Below are positions 16,596 through 26,377 of a DNA stretch of 42,385 bases, piece by piece (positions within the stretch are counted from its first letter, which is position 1; every line of letters starts with the position of its first letter). Made by a program: the position numbers and the translations under genes. Source of the DNA: an uncultured Alphaproteobacteria bacterium (lineage in GTDB: Bacteria > Pseudomonadota > Alphaproteobacteria > UBA9655); contig CALBSK010000097.1 of assembly GCA_937967795.1 (NCBI GenBank), positions 1 through 42,385 of the forward strand. Direction: 5' to 3'. A model generated the notes under the pieces. The model was not told the origin of the DNA. It ran no database searches and saw nothing but the letters and a program-made list of their open reading frames with translations.

Positions 16596-18350
16596 CTAAT
16601 CTAAACGATAGCGCGTTGTGGCAAAAACATAAAGAGGATGCCATAAAATTCGATTTAAGATGAGCACAAAACAAGAGAGGACAACAACTCCCAGCAAAAC
16701 TCTAGCATAATCTCCTGCAGCCGTTGCTGCTGCGATGTAAGCTCCCACACCGTTTGCTTCAATAGTTTTTCCTCCCCAACTTACATATTCAGCTACGATG
16801 CTTGCATTCCATGTTCCTCCCGCAGCTGTAATAAGTCCTGTGATATAGGCCGGAAAAATACCTGGTAAATAAAGTCTTTTCCACCTTAGCCATCCCCTCA
16901 CATGAAAATTATTGGTCAGTTCTTGGAAATCAAAGGGGAGTGAACTCGCCCCCCCCATCACATTAAATAAGATATACCATTGGGTGCCCAATATCATGAG
17001 GGGACTGAGCCATATATCAGGAGAAAGCTGGAATTTAATAATGAGGCCTACCACGATAGGAAAAAATAAATTGGCGGGGAAAGCTGCTATGAACTGGACC
17101 CAAGGCTGTAGGCGACTTGCAAGACGTTGATTAAGCCCAATGATTACACCTATAGGAACCCAAATAAAAGAAGCAAGCCCACATAAAATTACAACTCTTA
17201 GGAGAGTCATAAAAGCAAGCAAAAAAACCTGATGGATTTCGGTGAAAGAAATTCTTGCAAACATATAAGAATAAGCCTTAGTCCCATAAAATAGGAAAAC
17301 AAACAAGAAGAGAAAAAAAGCGGAAAATAGAAAAGTCTTCTTAAAAAAAGGACTCGTGTGGGTATGATCTTTTTTTAAACGAGAAATTCTTAGGCTGAGG
17401 TTTTGGAAAATAGCGTTTAGCATACTTAAAAAGTGAAACCAGAGGAGGTTCAGAATCTGAAAAATCCGCGCCCTTCTTAACATGGTTAAAACCCAAGAAG
17501 AAGGGGGTTCTGCATGAGAAACGAGTTCCGCTTTAAACTTATCGCTCCATGCCAAAAGGGGACGAAAAAGAAATTGATCATAAAGAAGAATCACGATCAA
17601 CATCGTCAAGATCGCATATAAGATGGCGCTTAAGGATTCTTGCCTTGAGGCCAGTGCGATATACGATCCAATACCCGGGAGAAGGACAGTATGACCTGAT
17701 ACTGTGATCGCTTCAGAGGCAACAACAAAAAACCATCCCCCCGAAATCGACATCATTGTATTCCAGATAAACTGGGGAACCGCATAAGGAACTTCCATGC
17801 GCCAATAGCGTTGCCAAGAAGAGAGACGATAAAGAGTTGCAACTTCAGTCAGTTCTTTTGGAACATTTTTAAAAGATTGATAAAGGCTAAAAGTCATATT
17901 CCAAGCTTGAGACGTAAAAATAGCAAAAATAGAAGCGCATTCAACCCCCAGCAGACTTCCTGGAAAAAGAGCGATAAAACCCGTTATCGTAATCGATAAA
18001 AATCCTAAAATAGGGATAGATTGAAGAATATCAAGAAAGGGAATGAGAATAAGCTCCGCCTTCCGATTCTTAGCTGCGAAACTTGCGTAGATAAAGCTGA
18101 ATATGAACGATAAAATAAGAGCAAAAAACATACGCAGAACGGTTTGGAGTGCGTAATAAGGAAGATTAAGAGGATCTAGAGATAAATCATCTGTTAAGGC
18201 AAAGGGAATACCCATCTTACGGCTTCCCCAAATGAGAAGCGTAATTGCCGTCATAATAACAACAAAAGCAATTCCATCCCATGGAGAGGGACGTAAACGT
18301 AAAGATGAGATAAAATGACTAAGTTTTATTTGGAGAATGAGATTCCTCAC
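16596..18350 (-). CDS. ABC transporter permease, two fused membrane domains
   Basis: 584 aa containing two consecutive BPD_transp_1-type permease halves. Each has an EAA-like cytoplasmic loop that docks on the ATPase: LYRLSSWQRYWRMEVPYAVP in the first half and FHVRGWLRWKRLYLPGIFP in the second. About a dozen hydrophobic helices are present, with a charged linker around residues 275-335. Duplicated permeases of this type pair with ATPases having the AAA-associated C-terminal domain, as found directly downstream. Nitrate/sulfonate/bicarbonate-like uptake is the family assignment; the actual solute is unknown. Confidence 0.85.
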   Translation of the reverse strand: MRNLILQIKLSHFISSLRLRPSPWDGIAFVVIMTAITLLIWGSRKMGIPFALTDDLSLDPLNLPYYALQTVLRMFFALILSFIFSFIYASFAAKNRKAELILIPFLDILQSIPILGFLSITITGFIALFPGSLLGVECASIFAIFTSQAWNMTFSLYQSFKNVPKELTEVATLYRLSSWQRYWRMEVPYAVPQFIWNTMMSISGGWFFVVASEAITVSGHTVLLPGIGSYIALASRQESLSAILYAILTMLIVILLYDQFLFRPLLAWSDKFKAELVSHAEPPSSWVLTMLRRARIFQILNLLWFHFLSMLNAIFQNLSLRISRLKKDHTHTSPFFKKTFLFSAFFLFLFVFLFYGTKAYSYMFARISFTEIHQVFLLAFMTLLRVVILCGLASFIWVPIGVIIGLNQRLASRLQPWVQFIAAFPANLFFPIVVGLIIKFQLSPDIWLSPLMILGTQWYILFNVMGGASSLPFDFQELTNNFHVRGWLRWKRLYLPGIFPAYITGLITAAGGTWNASIVAEYVSWGGKTIEANGVGAYIAAATAAGDYARVLLGVVVLSCFVLILNRILWHPLYVFATTRYRLD

Positions 18351-18442
18351 TTGTTTTTGTTTCTAAAAGAATATATCACACTCTGTAAGAAGGCGGGAAT
18401 TAAGAATTATAAGAAATAAAAAACAATTCAGGAATATTTCAA

Positions 18443-19909
18443 TTGCGTACTTTCATTTTAATAGCCTTTTGGGGGATATGCCTTGTGGGCTGTGCTGTGG
18501 GACCCGATTTCAAAACACCTGAACCTCCTGCAGCAGATTCTTATACGGAATCAAAGTTGTCAGAGGAAACAGCCCAAGCAAAGGGAGCGGGAGGTCAAGC
18601 CCAACGTTTTCTTTTAGGATACGATATCCCGGCTTGTTGGTGGCATCTCTTTCATTCAAGGTCCCTCAATGAGTTGATACAGAAAGCCCTTAAGAATAGT
18701 CCCAATTTTCAAGCAGCTCTTGCAGCTCTTCGTCAATCCGAATCAAATTTACAAATCTCGGTGGCTTCTCTTTATCCTTTTGTCGATATTCAGGCTTTCC
18801 CTGAAAGGCAACGATTTAATCCTGCTATATTTGACGTTCAATCATCACCCGTTACCTTTAATCTTTTCAATGCGACCGTCAATGTTTCTTATACGTTGGA
18901 TGTGTTCGGCGCCATCCGACGCCAAATTGAAGCCTCAGAAGCTCAACTGGATTATCAAAAATTTCAAGTCGAAGCCGCTTATTTAACTTTAACTTCCAAT
19001 ATTGTCACAACAGCCATCACAGAAGCTTCTTTAGAGGCACAAATTCAAGCTACGAAAGAGTTTATTGCTTCCCAAGAAAAAATCTTAAAAATAACACAGC
19101 AAAAGCTTGATTTGGGAGGCGCCTCTCAGCTAGACGTTCTCGCTCAAGAAACACAACTCGCTCAAACGCGCGCGGCCCTCCCTCCCCTCCAAAATAATCT
19201 GGCTAAAATCCACCATGCCCTTGCGGTTTTGATTGGAGAATTACCAAGCGAGAGTAAGCTCCCTTCCTTCACTTTAAAAGACTTACATTTGCCAACGGAT
19301 CTTCCCCTTAGTGTTCCTTCGTTGCTTGTTCAACAACGCCCCGATATTAGAGCCGCGGAAGCGCTTCTTCATGTTGCAAGCGCTCAAGTGGGGGTCGCTA
19401 CGGCCAATTTATTCCCTCAAATTACCCTTACAGGAGGATATGGGTGGACCTCGGATCGCTTGCAAACTCTTTTTCAACACGACTCGAATATTTGGAATGT
19501 GATAGCCAATCTTTTACAACCTGTTTTTCAAGGAGGAAGCCTCATTGCTAAACGCGAAGGTGCCATGGCGGCTTTTGATCAAGCTTTTTCTCAATATCGG
19601 CAAACCGTTCTTCAAGCTTTTCAAAATGTGGCTGATACTTTACGGGCGTTAGAACTTGATGCTCGGCAACTTCAAATTCAAACGGCAGCCGAAGAGTCCG
19701 CATTTAACGCTCTTACCTTGACGCAGGCTCAGTATAAATTAGGAGCCGTAAGCTATTTAAATTTATTGAATGCTGAAACCCAATATCAGCAATCCCGTAT
19801 TGGCCGCATTCAGGCCCAAGCGGCTCGGTATGCGGATACAGCGGCTCTTTTTCAGGCTCTGGGAGGAGGATGGTGGAATCGAAAACCATTCTGTAAGCTT
19901 CCGGAATGA
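18443..19909 (+). CDS. Outer-membrane factor lipoprotein of an RND efflux system (NodT/OprM family)
   Basis: 488 aa. The lipoprotein signal has a lipobox at LVGC with Cys17 as lipidation site. The rest is the TolC-like double repeat: helical pairs (ALAALRQSESNLQISVASLYP), the beta-strand segment NVSYTLDVFGAIRRQIEA, and in the second repeat VPSLLVQQRPDIRAAEALL and ANLFPQITLTGGYG. It forms the outer-membrane channel of the tripartite pump encoded next. The start is TTG at 18443; no in-frame ATG or GTG lies before the signal peptide, and GGAA stands 10-13 bases upstream. It is divergent from the ABC permease. Confidence 0.93.
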   Translation: MRTFILIAFWGICLVGCAVGPDFKTPEPPAADSYTESKLSEETAQAKGAGGQAQRFLLGYDIPACWWHLFHSRSLNELIQKALKNSPNFQAALAALRQSESNLQISVASLYPFVDIQAFPERQRFNPAIFDVQSSPVTFNLFNATVNVSYTLDVFGAIRRQIEASEAQLDYQKFQVEAAYLTLTSNIVTTAITEASLEAQIQATKEFIASQEKILKITQQKLDLGGASQLDVLAQETQLAQTRAALPPLQNNLAKIHHALAVLIGELPSESKLPSFTLKDLHLPTDLPLSVPSLLVQQRPDIRAAEALLHVASAQVGVATANLFPQITLTGGYGWTSDRLQTLFQHDSNIWNVIANLLQPVFQGGSLIAKREGAMAAFDQAFSQYRQTVLQAFQNVADTLRALELDARQLQIQTAAEESAFNALTLTQAQYKLGAVSYLNLLNAETQYQQSRIGRIQAQAARYADTAALFQALGGGWWNRKPFCKLPE

Positions 19910-19932
19910 GGAAAATACTAGGGGGACGATTT

Positions 19933-21063
19933 ATGTCAAAACGTATGTTGATCATGCTCATTCTGACAGGATTCCTTTTTGGAAGTATTTTCGCTTATAA
20001 GGGTTTTCAGGCTTATATGATAAAAAAATATATGAAGGCGAATGCTCATCCTCCGAGCGTTGTCTCAGCTTGCACGGTTATCTCGACGCCCTGGCAACCG
20101 AAATTAACAGCCACAGGAAGCTTGCGCGCTATTAATGGCGTTGATATCACAACAGAAATAGCGGGACTGGTTAAGAAAATTGTATTTACACCAGGTCAGA
20201 ACATTCAAGCCGGGGATGTTATCCTTGAATTAAATGCGGATACGGAAATAGCCCACCTAAAATCTCTTGAAGCTCAAGCAGATCTGGCTTTAATTACGTT
20301 TAAACGTGATAAAGAACAATTTGCTGTTCAAGGCGTAAGCCAAGCTACCCTTGATGCTTCTGAAGCCGATTTTAAAAGTAAAACGGCTCAAGTTACCGAA
20401 CAAGTGGCTCTCATTGAAAAGAAAATCATTCGTGCTCCTTTTAAAGGACGTCTTGGGATTTCAGCTGTTAATCTAGGCCAATATTTAAATCCAGGGGATA
20501 AGATTGTCACCCTCCAATCTCTCGACCCTATTTATGTAGATTTTTATGTGCCTCAACAAGCCGTCCCTCAACTTGCTGTCGACCAACCTGTTATCCTGGT
20601 AATTGACACCTACCCCGGCGTTTTGTTTAAGGGAAACATTACCTCAATGAATCCAAAAGTTGATTCTATAACTCGTAATATTGAAGTTGAAGCAACCCTC
20701 TCTAATTCACATAATAAATTGTTTCCAGGGATGTATGGTTTGGTTGAAATTAATACAGGTTCTTCCAAAGATTATCTTACGGTTCCTCAAACAGCTTTGA
20801 GTTATAATCCTTATGGAGATTTGGTTTATCTTTTAAAAGAAAAAGAGAAAGATAAAAAAGGAAATTCCGTTTTTGTGGCACATCAAAAATTTGTTGTTGT
20901 TGGTGAAACCCGCGGTGATCAAATTCAAATCTTAAAAGGAGTGGAAAAAGGCGATCAAGTTGTCACCGCAGGTCAACTTAAATTGAAAAATGGAAGTCTT
21001 GTTATTATTAATAATGATATCGTTCCTACCAATGACTCTATGCCTCATCTCCAAAATGAATAA
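19933..21063 (+). CDS. RND efflux membrane fusion (periplasmic adaptor) protein
   Basis: Adaptor of the HlyD/AcrA family that bridges the inner-membrane pump and the outer-membrane channel. An N-terminal signal anchor (MLIMLILTGFLFGSIFAY) is followed by the barrel-sandwich half GVDITTEIAGLVKKIVFTPG, an unusually short helical hairpin, the second lipoyl half IIRAPFKGRLGIS, and the beta-barrel domain. An ATG at 19906 is in frame, but AGGGGGA lies 7-8 bases before the ATG at 19933, so the shorter 376-aa product is preferred. The short hairpin suggests a MexH/MdtA-like subgroup. Confidence 0.9.
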   Translation: MSKRMLIMLILTGFLFGSIFAYKGFQAYMIKKYMKANAHPPSVVSACTVISTPWQPKLTATGSLRAINGVDITTEIAGLVKKIVFTPGQNIQAGDVILELNADTEIAHLKSLEAQADLALITFKRDKEQFAVQGVSQATLDASEADFKSKTAQVTEQVALIEKKIIRAPFKGRLGISAVNLGQYLNPGDKIVTLQSLDPIYVDFYVPQQAVPQLAVDQPVILVIDTYPGVLFKGNITSMNPKVDSITRNIEVEATLSNSHNKLFPGMYGLVEINTGSSKDYLTVPQTALSYNPYGDLVYLLKEKEKDKKGNSVFVAHQKFVVVGETRGDQIQILKGVEKGDQVVTAGQLKLKNGSLVIINNDIVPTNDSMPHLQNE

Positions 21064-21078
21064 ACCAAAGGGCTTGGG

Positions 21079-24000
21079 ATGAAATTTACAGACCTTTATA
21101 TTCATCGACCTGTTCTTTCCTGTGTCGTGAGTTTAATGATTCTTGTGTTAGGATTACGGTCCATGGATCTTCTTCCTATTCGTCAATTTCCTTTTACCCA
21201 AAATGCCGTCGTCACCGTTACAACAACTTATACAGGTGCAGATCCAGAACTTGTTGCAGGCTTTATTACAACCCCTCTTGAACAGTCCATTGCCCAAGCC
21301 AATGGGATTGATTATCTAACCTCTATCAGCACTCAAAATGTAAGTACGATTCAAGCCACCTTACGTCTTAATTTTGATCCTGGGAAAGCCCTTACCGACA
21401 TTAATACAAAGGTAAATGCTGTTTTAAATCAACTTCCGAAAGATGCCCAATTACCAATCATAACAGTTGAAATTGGAGATCTTCTAGATTCGATGTATAT
21501 CGGATTTTATAGTGATATTCTTCCGAGCAACAAAATTACCGATTACTTGATCCGTATCGTTCAGCCCAAACTTCAGGCTGTCCCCGATGTTCAGATAGCT
21601 GAAATTCTTGGGGGAAGACAATTTGCCATGCGGGCCTGGCTTGATCCCGTCAAAATGTCTGCTTTGGATGTAACGGCCTCAGATGTTTCTCAAGCCTTAA
21701 CATCAAATAACTTTATTTCCGCTGTGGGGCGCACAGATGGTCAAATGGTCACAGTTAATCTCACAGCAACAACAGGTCTTGAAACCCTTGAGGCCTTTCG
21801 TAACCTCATTGTGAAAGCGACAGATAAAGCGATCGTGCGGCTCAAGGACGTTTCAACCGTATCCTTAGGCGCCGAAAATTATGATACAGCCGTTAAATTT
21901 GATGGGAAGGAAGCAGTTTATATTGGTATCAAAGTGACACCAGCAGCGAATCTTTTAACTGTTATTGAAAACATTCGGACCATTTTCCCATCGATTCAAG
22001 CCCAACTCCCCGAAGGATTAAACGGGAAAATTGTTTACGATGCAACGAAGTACGTCAATGCCTCTATTCATGAGGTCGAGGGATCTTTAACAGAAGCCGT
22101 TGTCATTGTTATCTTAGTCATTTTTTTATTTTTGGGGTCTCTTAGAACCGTCCTCATTCCTATTGTTGCCATCCCTCTTTCGCTTGTTGGGGCTTTTTTC
22201 ATCATGTTTCTTCTGGGATACTCCATTAACTTATTGACACTCTTGGCTTTGGTCTTATCCATTGGTCTTGTCGTGGATGATGCCATTATCGTCGTTGAGA
22301 ATGTCTATCGTCATATTGAAAACGGTATGAAACCCCTCGAAGCCTCTCTTTTAGGAGCACAAGAACTTGCTAGTCCCATTATTGCTATTTCTGTGGTGCT
22401 GATCGCCGTTTACGTTCCCATCGGATTTATGGGAGGACTAACGGGTGCTCTTTTCTCGGAATTTGCTTTTACATTGGCCGGAGCTGTTGCGGTTTCTGCC
22501 CTCATTGCTCTTACACTTTCCCCTATGATGTGTTCGAAATTTTTAAAAAGCACCAGCCAAAATCGATTTACCGTTTTTATTGATACTCATTTTACAAAGC
22601 TTGAAAAGAGGTATGAGAATATTTTACATCAATCTCTTAATCACCTCTCCGTAACAGGTGTTTTTGCGATCATTATTTTGGTCAGCATTTATTTTCTTTA
22701 TGGGGGCTCTAAGTCGGAACTAGCTCCTCAAGAAGATCAAGGTATTGTGGTTAATCAGTCGATAGGAGCCCCTAATGCAGCTCTTGGTCAAACAGAACTT
22801 TATTCAAGCCAAGTTTACAAGGTTTTTTCAAGTTTTCCTGAGTCAGACCATGTTTTTCAACTTGATGGATCAACAGGTTTTAACATTGGCTTGGGAGGGA
22901 TGGTCCTGAAACCTTGGAATGAACGCACGCTTACAGCCAGTCAATTGCAACCCAAAGTTCAAGGACTTCTCTCTGATATTCCTGGAGCGAAAATAGCGGT
23001 TTTTCAACCTTCCCCTCTTCCAGGGGCAGGGAGTGGATTGCCTCTCCAATTTGTTATTCAAACAACAGAATCTTATGAACGATTAAATGAAGTGGCTCAA
23101 ACCATTATAGAGAAAGCTTTTCAGAGTGGAAAATTTGCCTACCTTGATTCTGATCTAAAGATTGATAAGGTTCAAACAACTATTGAACTCGATCGTGATA
23201 AAGCGGCCCTTATGGGACTGAATATGCAAACGTTAGGAAGTATCCTTCAGTCTGCCCTGAGTCAAGGATACGTTAATTTTTTTAACTTTTTTGGGCGTTC
23301 GTATAAGGTCATTCCTCAAGTCATGCGAGATGAACGCATCAATTATAATCAAGTTTTAAACTATTATATAAGAGCAGCTGATGGAACATCAGTCCCTCTT
23401 TCTACCGTAGCAAAACTTAAGACAACGGTTGTTCCCGAATCTCTTAACCATTTCCAGCAACTGAGATCCGCCACGATATCTGGTGTTCCAAATTCCGGAG
23501 TCACATTAGGGGAAGCCATTAAGACCATGAAGGGAATCGCAAAAGACGCCCTTCCTCAAGGGTTTTCGGTAGATTATGGGGGAGAATCGCGACAATATGA
23601 ACAAGAAGGAAATTCATTCCTTGTCACTTTCCTTTTTGCCATTATTATTATTTTCCTTTCTCTTGCAGCTCTTTTTGAGAGTTTTCGCGATCCCTTTATC
23701 GTTTTGATCAGTGTTCCTATGTCAATTTGTGGAGCAATGATTTTCATCTATTTAGGAGTGGGGGGGGCAACCCTTAACATTTATACACAAATTGCTCTCG
23801 TCACATTAATTGGTCTTATCACGAAACACGGCATTCTTATCGTTCAATTTGCCAATGATCTTCAACAGATGGGAAAAAGTAAAAGAGAAGCGATAGAGTT
23901 GGCAGCTGGCATTCGTTTGCGTCCCATCTTAATGACTTCTGCCGCTATGGTTTTAGGCGTTATTCCCTTAATCACGGCAACAGGGGCAGGAGCTGTCAGC

Positions 24001-24111
24001 CGTTATAGTATTGGACTTGTGATTGCTTCAGGCATTTCGATTGGAACTTTCTTCACCCTCTTTGTTGTTCCTGCTATATATATGTTGTTGGCAGAAAAAA
24101 TTACAAAATAG
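21079..24111 (+). CDS. RND multidrug efflux permease (AcrB/HAE-1 family)
   Basis: A 1010-aa inner-membrane proton/drug antiporter. The proton-relay aspartates are Asp400-Asp401 (GLVVDDAIIVVENVYRHIENG) and the TM10 lysine is Lys916 (LITKHGILIVQFAND). The N-terminus FTDLYIHRPVLSCVVSLMI and LPIRQFPFTQNAVVTVTT are typical, as are two large periplasmic loops. It is last in the operon with the channel and adaptor genes, 15 bp after the adaptor stop. Substrates are not predictable. No regulator gene is adjacent. Confidence 0.94.
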   Translation: MKFTDLYIHRPVLSCVVSLMILVLGLRSMDLLPIRQFPFTQNAVVTVTTTYTGADPELVAGFITTPLEQSIAQANGIDYLTSISTQNVSTIQATLRLNFDPGKALTDINTKVNAVLNQLPKDAQLPIITVEIGDLLDSMYIGFYSDILPSNKITDYLIRIVQPKLQAVPDVQIAEILGGRQFAMRAWLDPVKMSALDVTASDVSQALTSNNFISAVGRTDGQMVTVNLTATTGLETLEAFRNLIVKATDKAIVRLKDVSTVSLGAENYDTAVKFDGKEAVYIGIKVTPAANLLTVIENIRTIFPSIQAQLPEGLNGKIVYDATKYVNASIHEVEGSLTEAVVIVILVIFLFLGSLRTVLIPIVAIPLSLVGAFFIMFLLGYSINLLTLLALVLSIGLVVDDAIIVVENVYRHIENGMKPLEASLLGAQELASPIIAISVVLIAVYVPIGFMGGLTGALFSEFAFTLAGAVAVSALIALTLSPMMCSKFLKSTSQNRFTVFIDTHFTKLEKRYENILHQSLNHLSVTGVFAIIILVSIYFLYGGSKSELAPQEDQGIVVNQSIGAPNAALGQTELYSSQVYKVFSSFPESDHVFQLDGSTGFNIGLGGMVLKPWNERTLTASQLQPKVQGLLSDIPGAKIAVFQPSPLPGAGSGLPLQFVIQTTESYERLNEVAQTIIEKAFQSGKFAYLDSDLKIDKVQTTIELDRDKAALMGLNMQTLGSILQSALSQGYVNFFNFFGRSYKVIPQVMRDERINYNQVLNYYIRAADGTSVPLSTVAKLKTTVVPESLNHFQQLRSATISGVPNSGVTLGEAIKTMKGIAKDALPQGFSVDYGGESRQYEQEGNSFLVTFLFAIIIIFLSLAALFESFRDPFIVLISVPMSICGAMIFIYLGVGGATLNIYTQIALVTLIGLITKHGILIVQFANDLQQMGKSKREAIELAAGIRLRPILMTSAAMVLGVIPLITATGAGAVSRYSIGLVIASGISIGTFFTLFVVPAIYMLLAEKITK

Positions 24112-24164
24112 GAATGAATACGACAAGTTATCATAAAAACTTAATTAAATTTTAAGATTTTTTC

Positions 24165-24195
24165 TTGACTTTCTGTGAAATAGAATTCATCATAA
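24165..24195 (+). promoter_or_regulatory. Possible promoter of the aminotransferase gene
   Basis: A good -35 box TTGACT at 24165-24170. The best -10 candidates (CATCAT at a 17-bp spacing, or CATAAA slightly further) are weak. Confidence 0.3.
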
Positions 24196-24233
24196 ATCAT
24201 AGTCCTAGCTTTAATTAAAGAAGAACAAAACGT

Positions 24234-25298
24234 ATGATGATTCATCCAAAGGCAAGAGCTATCATTTCGCAGTTATCCCTTCCTTCACCCATACAAAAAT
24301 ATTTTTCTAACCTCGATTGGGAAATTGATCTTAGTAATAATACAAATCCTTATGAGGGAACCTTTTCTGAGTACCCGGATATTAAACAGGATAAACTCAA
24401 AGAACTCTATTTAAGAGTAATTTTTTCTTTAAATTCCTTTAACAAAGAAGCGCGACAAAATCTTACCTCCGAAAATGTTCTCTTTACGGTGGGATCAATG
24501 GAAGGTTTGGACTTATTATTGAGAACTTTTTCAGAACCTAATAAAGATATCATTTGTGTTGTCTCCCCAACTTTTCCCGCTTATGAACATTGGGCCCTCC
24601 TTCATAATTTACGAATAAAAAAGGTTCCTTTTTTAGGAAATGATCTCAATAAAATTGATATAGAAGAAGTCATAAATACTCATCCTAAGATGATTTTTTT
24701 ATGTAACCCAAATAATCCAACGGGTACAAAAATTGATGATGAAGTTCTTCAAAAATTGTGCGAATCCCTAGAAGGATTCGTCATCGTTGATGAAGCCTAT
24801 ATTGAATTTTCTGATCAGCCTTCTTCCATTTTTTCTTTAAATAAATTCAAAAATTTAATTATTCTTCGAACATTCTCCAAAGCTTGGGGACTGGCAGGTG
24901 TACGTTGTGGGGCGATTATTGCCGATCGACTTATTATTAATGCCTTAAGATATGTACAACTTCCCTTTGGGTTTTCATCTTTCTCTCAAGAAAAAGTAAG
25001 GGAAAAATTGCTACGGCCTAATTATACCATTGCTTCCTGGGAAAAAATTAAAATAGATCGAAAAAATTTAATTGACACATTGTCAAATTTATCAGGAGTG
25101 GAAAAGATATTTAAAAGTGATGCCAATTATATTATGCTTATTCTGAGTAATTTTCAAAGAACTATGGAATTATTAATAGAACACAAAATAAATGTGCTTA
25201 ATTGTTCAGCATATTTCCCTGATGCCATAAGGGTATCCTTGGGAACGCAAGAGCAAAACACGAAATTTCTGGAAGTGATCTGCAAGGCATCCAAGTAA
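24234..25298 (+). CDS. PLP-dependent aminotransferase, HisC/CobD-like (fold type I)
   Basis: 354 aa, class I/II aminotransferase close to histidinol-phosphate aminotransferases. It shows a substrate-recognition SNNTNPYEG at the N-terminus, CNPNNPTGT, the PLP-binding Asp in VIVDEAYIEF, the Schiff-base lysine in RTFSKAWGLAGVRCG, and the C-terminal IRVSLGTQEQN. No other histidine or cobalamin genes are nearby, so it may serve phenylalanine/tyrosine transamination or another role. The MM start at 24234 has a weak AGAAG upstream. It is followed by the TPP riboswitch, but not obviously part of that operon. Confidence 0.8.
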   Translation: MMIHPKARAIISQLSLPSPIQKYFSNLDWEIDLSNNTNPYEGTFSEYPDIKQDKLKELYLRVIFSLNSFNKEARQNLTSENVLFTVGSMEGLDLLLRTFSEPNKDIICVVSPTFPAYEHWALLHNLRIKKVPFLGNDLNKIDIEEVINTHPKMIFLCNPNNPTGTKIDDEVLQKLCESLEGFVIVDEAYIEFSDQPSSIFSLNKFKNLIILRTFSKAWGLAGVRCGAIIADRLIINALRYVQLPFGFSSFSQEKVREKLLRPNYTIASWEKIKIDRKNLIDTLSNLSGVEKIFKSDANYIMLILSNFQRTMELLIEHKINVLNCSAYFPDAIRVSLGTQEQNTKFLEVICKASK

Positions 25299-25377
25299 GA
25301 GACAAAAGATTACGTTTCCCACGATCAAATTAGATATAAGCTTGAATTCTTTTCAAAATTAGCGTAAATAAAATTAA

Positions 25378-25456
25378 CTCATCGGGGTGCTCTTGTTGGA
25401 AGAGCTGAGATAATACCCGTGAACCTGATCCGGGTTATGCCGGCGGAGGAAATGAG
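25378..25456 (+). promoter_or_regulatory. TPP riboswitch (THI element) containing the thiB ribosome binding site
   Basis: Conserved THI-box elements in order: GGGGTGC, GCTGAGATAATACCC, GAACCTGATC, GGGTTATGCCGGCGGAGGA. P1 forms between CTCAT (25378-25382) and ATGAG (25452-25456), and the next base is the A of the thiB ATG. The Shine-Dalgarno GGAGGA (25445-25450) lies within the aptamer, so thiamine pyrophosphate binding should directly hide the ribosome site. No separate terminator or anti-SD expression platform is seen. Confidence 0.95.
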
Positions 25457-26377
25457 ATGCTCAAATATTTACTTGCTTTTGTCCTATTTTTGAGTCTACC
25501 CCCCCTTTACGGAAAAGAAACACTCACCGTTTATACTCACTCAGCTTTTATGTCTGCTTCTTATGGACCAGGGATTCCCATAAAAGCCGCCTTTGAAAAG
25601 ATTTGCAAATGTGAGGTGAAGTACGTCACTCTCGATACAATACCCCTTGTGATGAATCGGGTGAACCTTGAGAGAGAGAACACGAAGGCTGATGTTATTC
25701 TGGGGCTTGAGGATATCGGTTTAGATGTTTCTCACATTGAAAAACTCATTCCTTATGCCTCTCATTGTCTCGCTTTTGTCTATGATGCACAAAAAATTCC
25801 GAATCCTCCTCAAACGTTAGATGAGCTCATCAATTCCCCTTATCAAATCATTCTTCAAGATCCACGAACGAGCATAACAGGCTTAGGGTTTCTGGTTTGG
25901 ATGAAGAAAATTTATGGAGACCAAGTCGTTGAAAAATGGAAAACCTTAGCTTCTCATGTTTTGACTTTTACGAAAAGCTGGAGCCAGGCCTATCCTCTTT
26001 TTAAAAAAGGAGCCGCCCCGATCGTTTTCAGTTACACAACAGATGCTCTCTACAATGAACTTGAAAAAGGAATGCCTCATCTTAAAGCTCTCCACTTTCC
26101 CGAAGGACACCTTTGTTCAAATATTTATGCGGGTAAAACAAAGGTCACTCAACACGCTGCTCTCGCCGATCAATTCATGGCCTTTCTCTTGTCTCGAGAA
26201 GCTCAACAGATCATCGCAACCCATGGATGGATTTATCCAAAGGGAGAGATGCCCGAGGCTTGGCGTAAAACTAAAAATTATCAACCTCCCCCTTCTTGGA
26301 TTTCTTATTCTTCCCAAGAAGTCGCTGATTTTAAAAAGGCGTGGATTCAAGAATGGCTTGAAGGACTGATGAAGTGA
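25457..26377 (+). CDS. thiB: Thiamine ABC transporter, periplasmic binding protein
   Basis: A 306-aa binding protein: signal peptide with hydrophobic LLAFVLFLSLPPLYG and mature start near KETLTVYTHSAF. Core motifs GPGIPIKAAFEK, KADVILGLED, the segment with ILQDPRTSITGLGFLVW, and VFSYTTDALYNE match ThiB. The TPP riboswitch immediately before it and the permease and ATPase directly after confirm the thiamine/TPP assignment. The stop overlaps the thiP start by four bases. Confidence 0.94.
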   Translation: MLKYLLAFVLFLSLPPLYGKETLTVYTHSAFMSASYGPGIPIKAAFEKICKCEVKYVTLDTIPLVMNRVNLERENTKADVILGLEDIGLDVSHIEKLIPYASHCLAFVYDAQKIPNPPQTLDELINSPYQIILQDPRTSITGLGFLVWMKKIYGDQVVEKWKTLASHVLTFTKSWSQAYPLFKKGAAPIVFSYTTDALYNELEKGMPHLKALHFPEGHLCSNIYAGKTKVTQHAALADQFMAFLLSREAQQIIATHGWIYPKGEMPEAWRKTKNYQPPPSWISYSSQEVADFKKAWIQEWLEGLMK

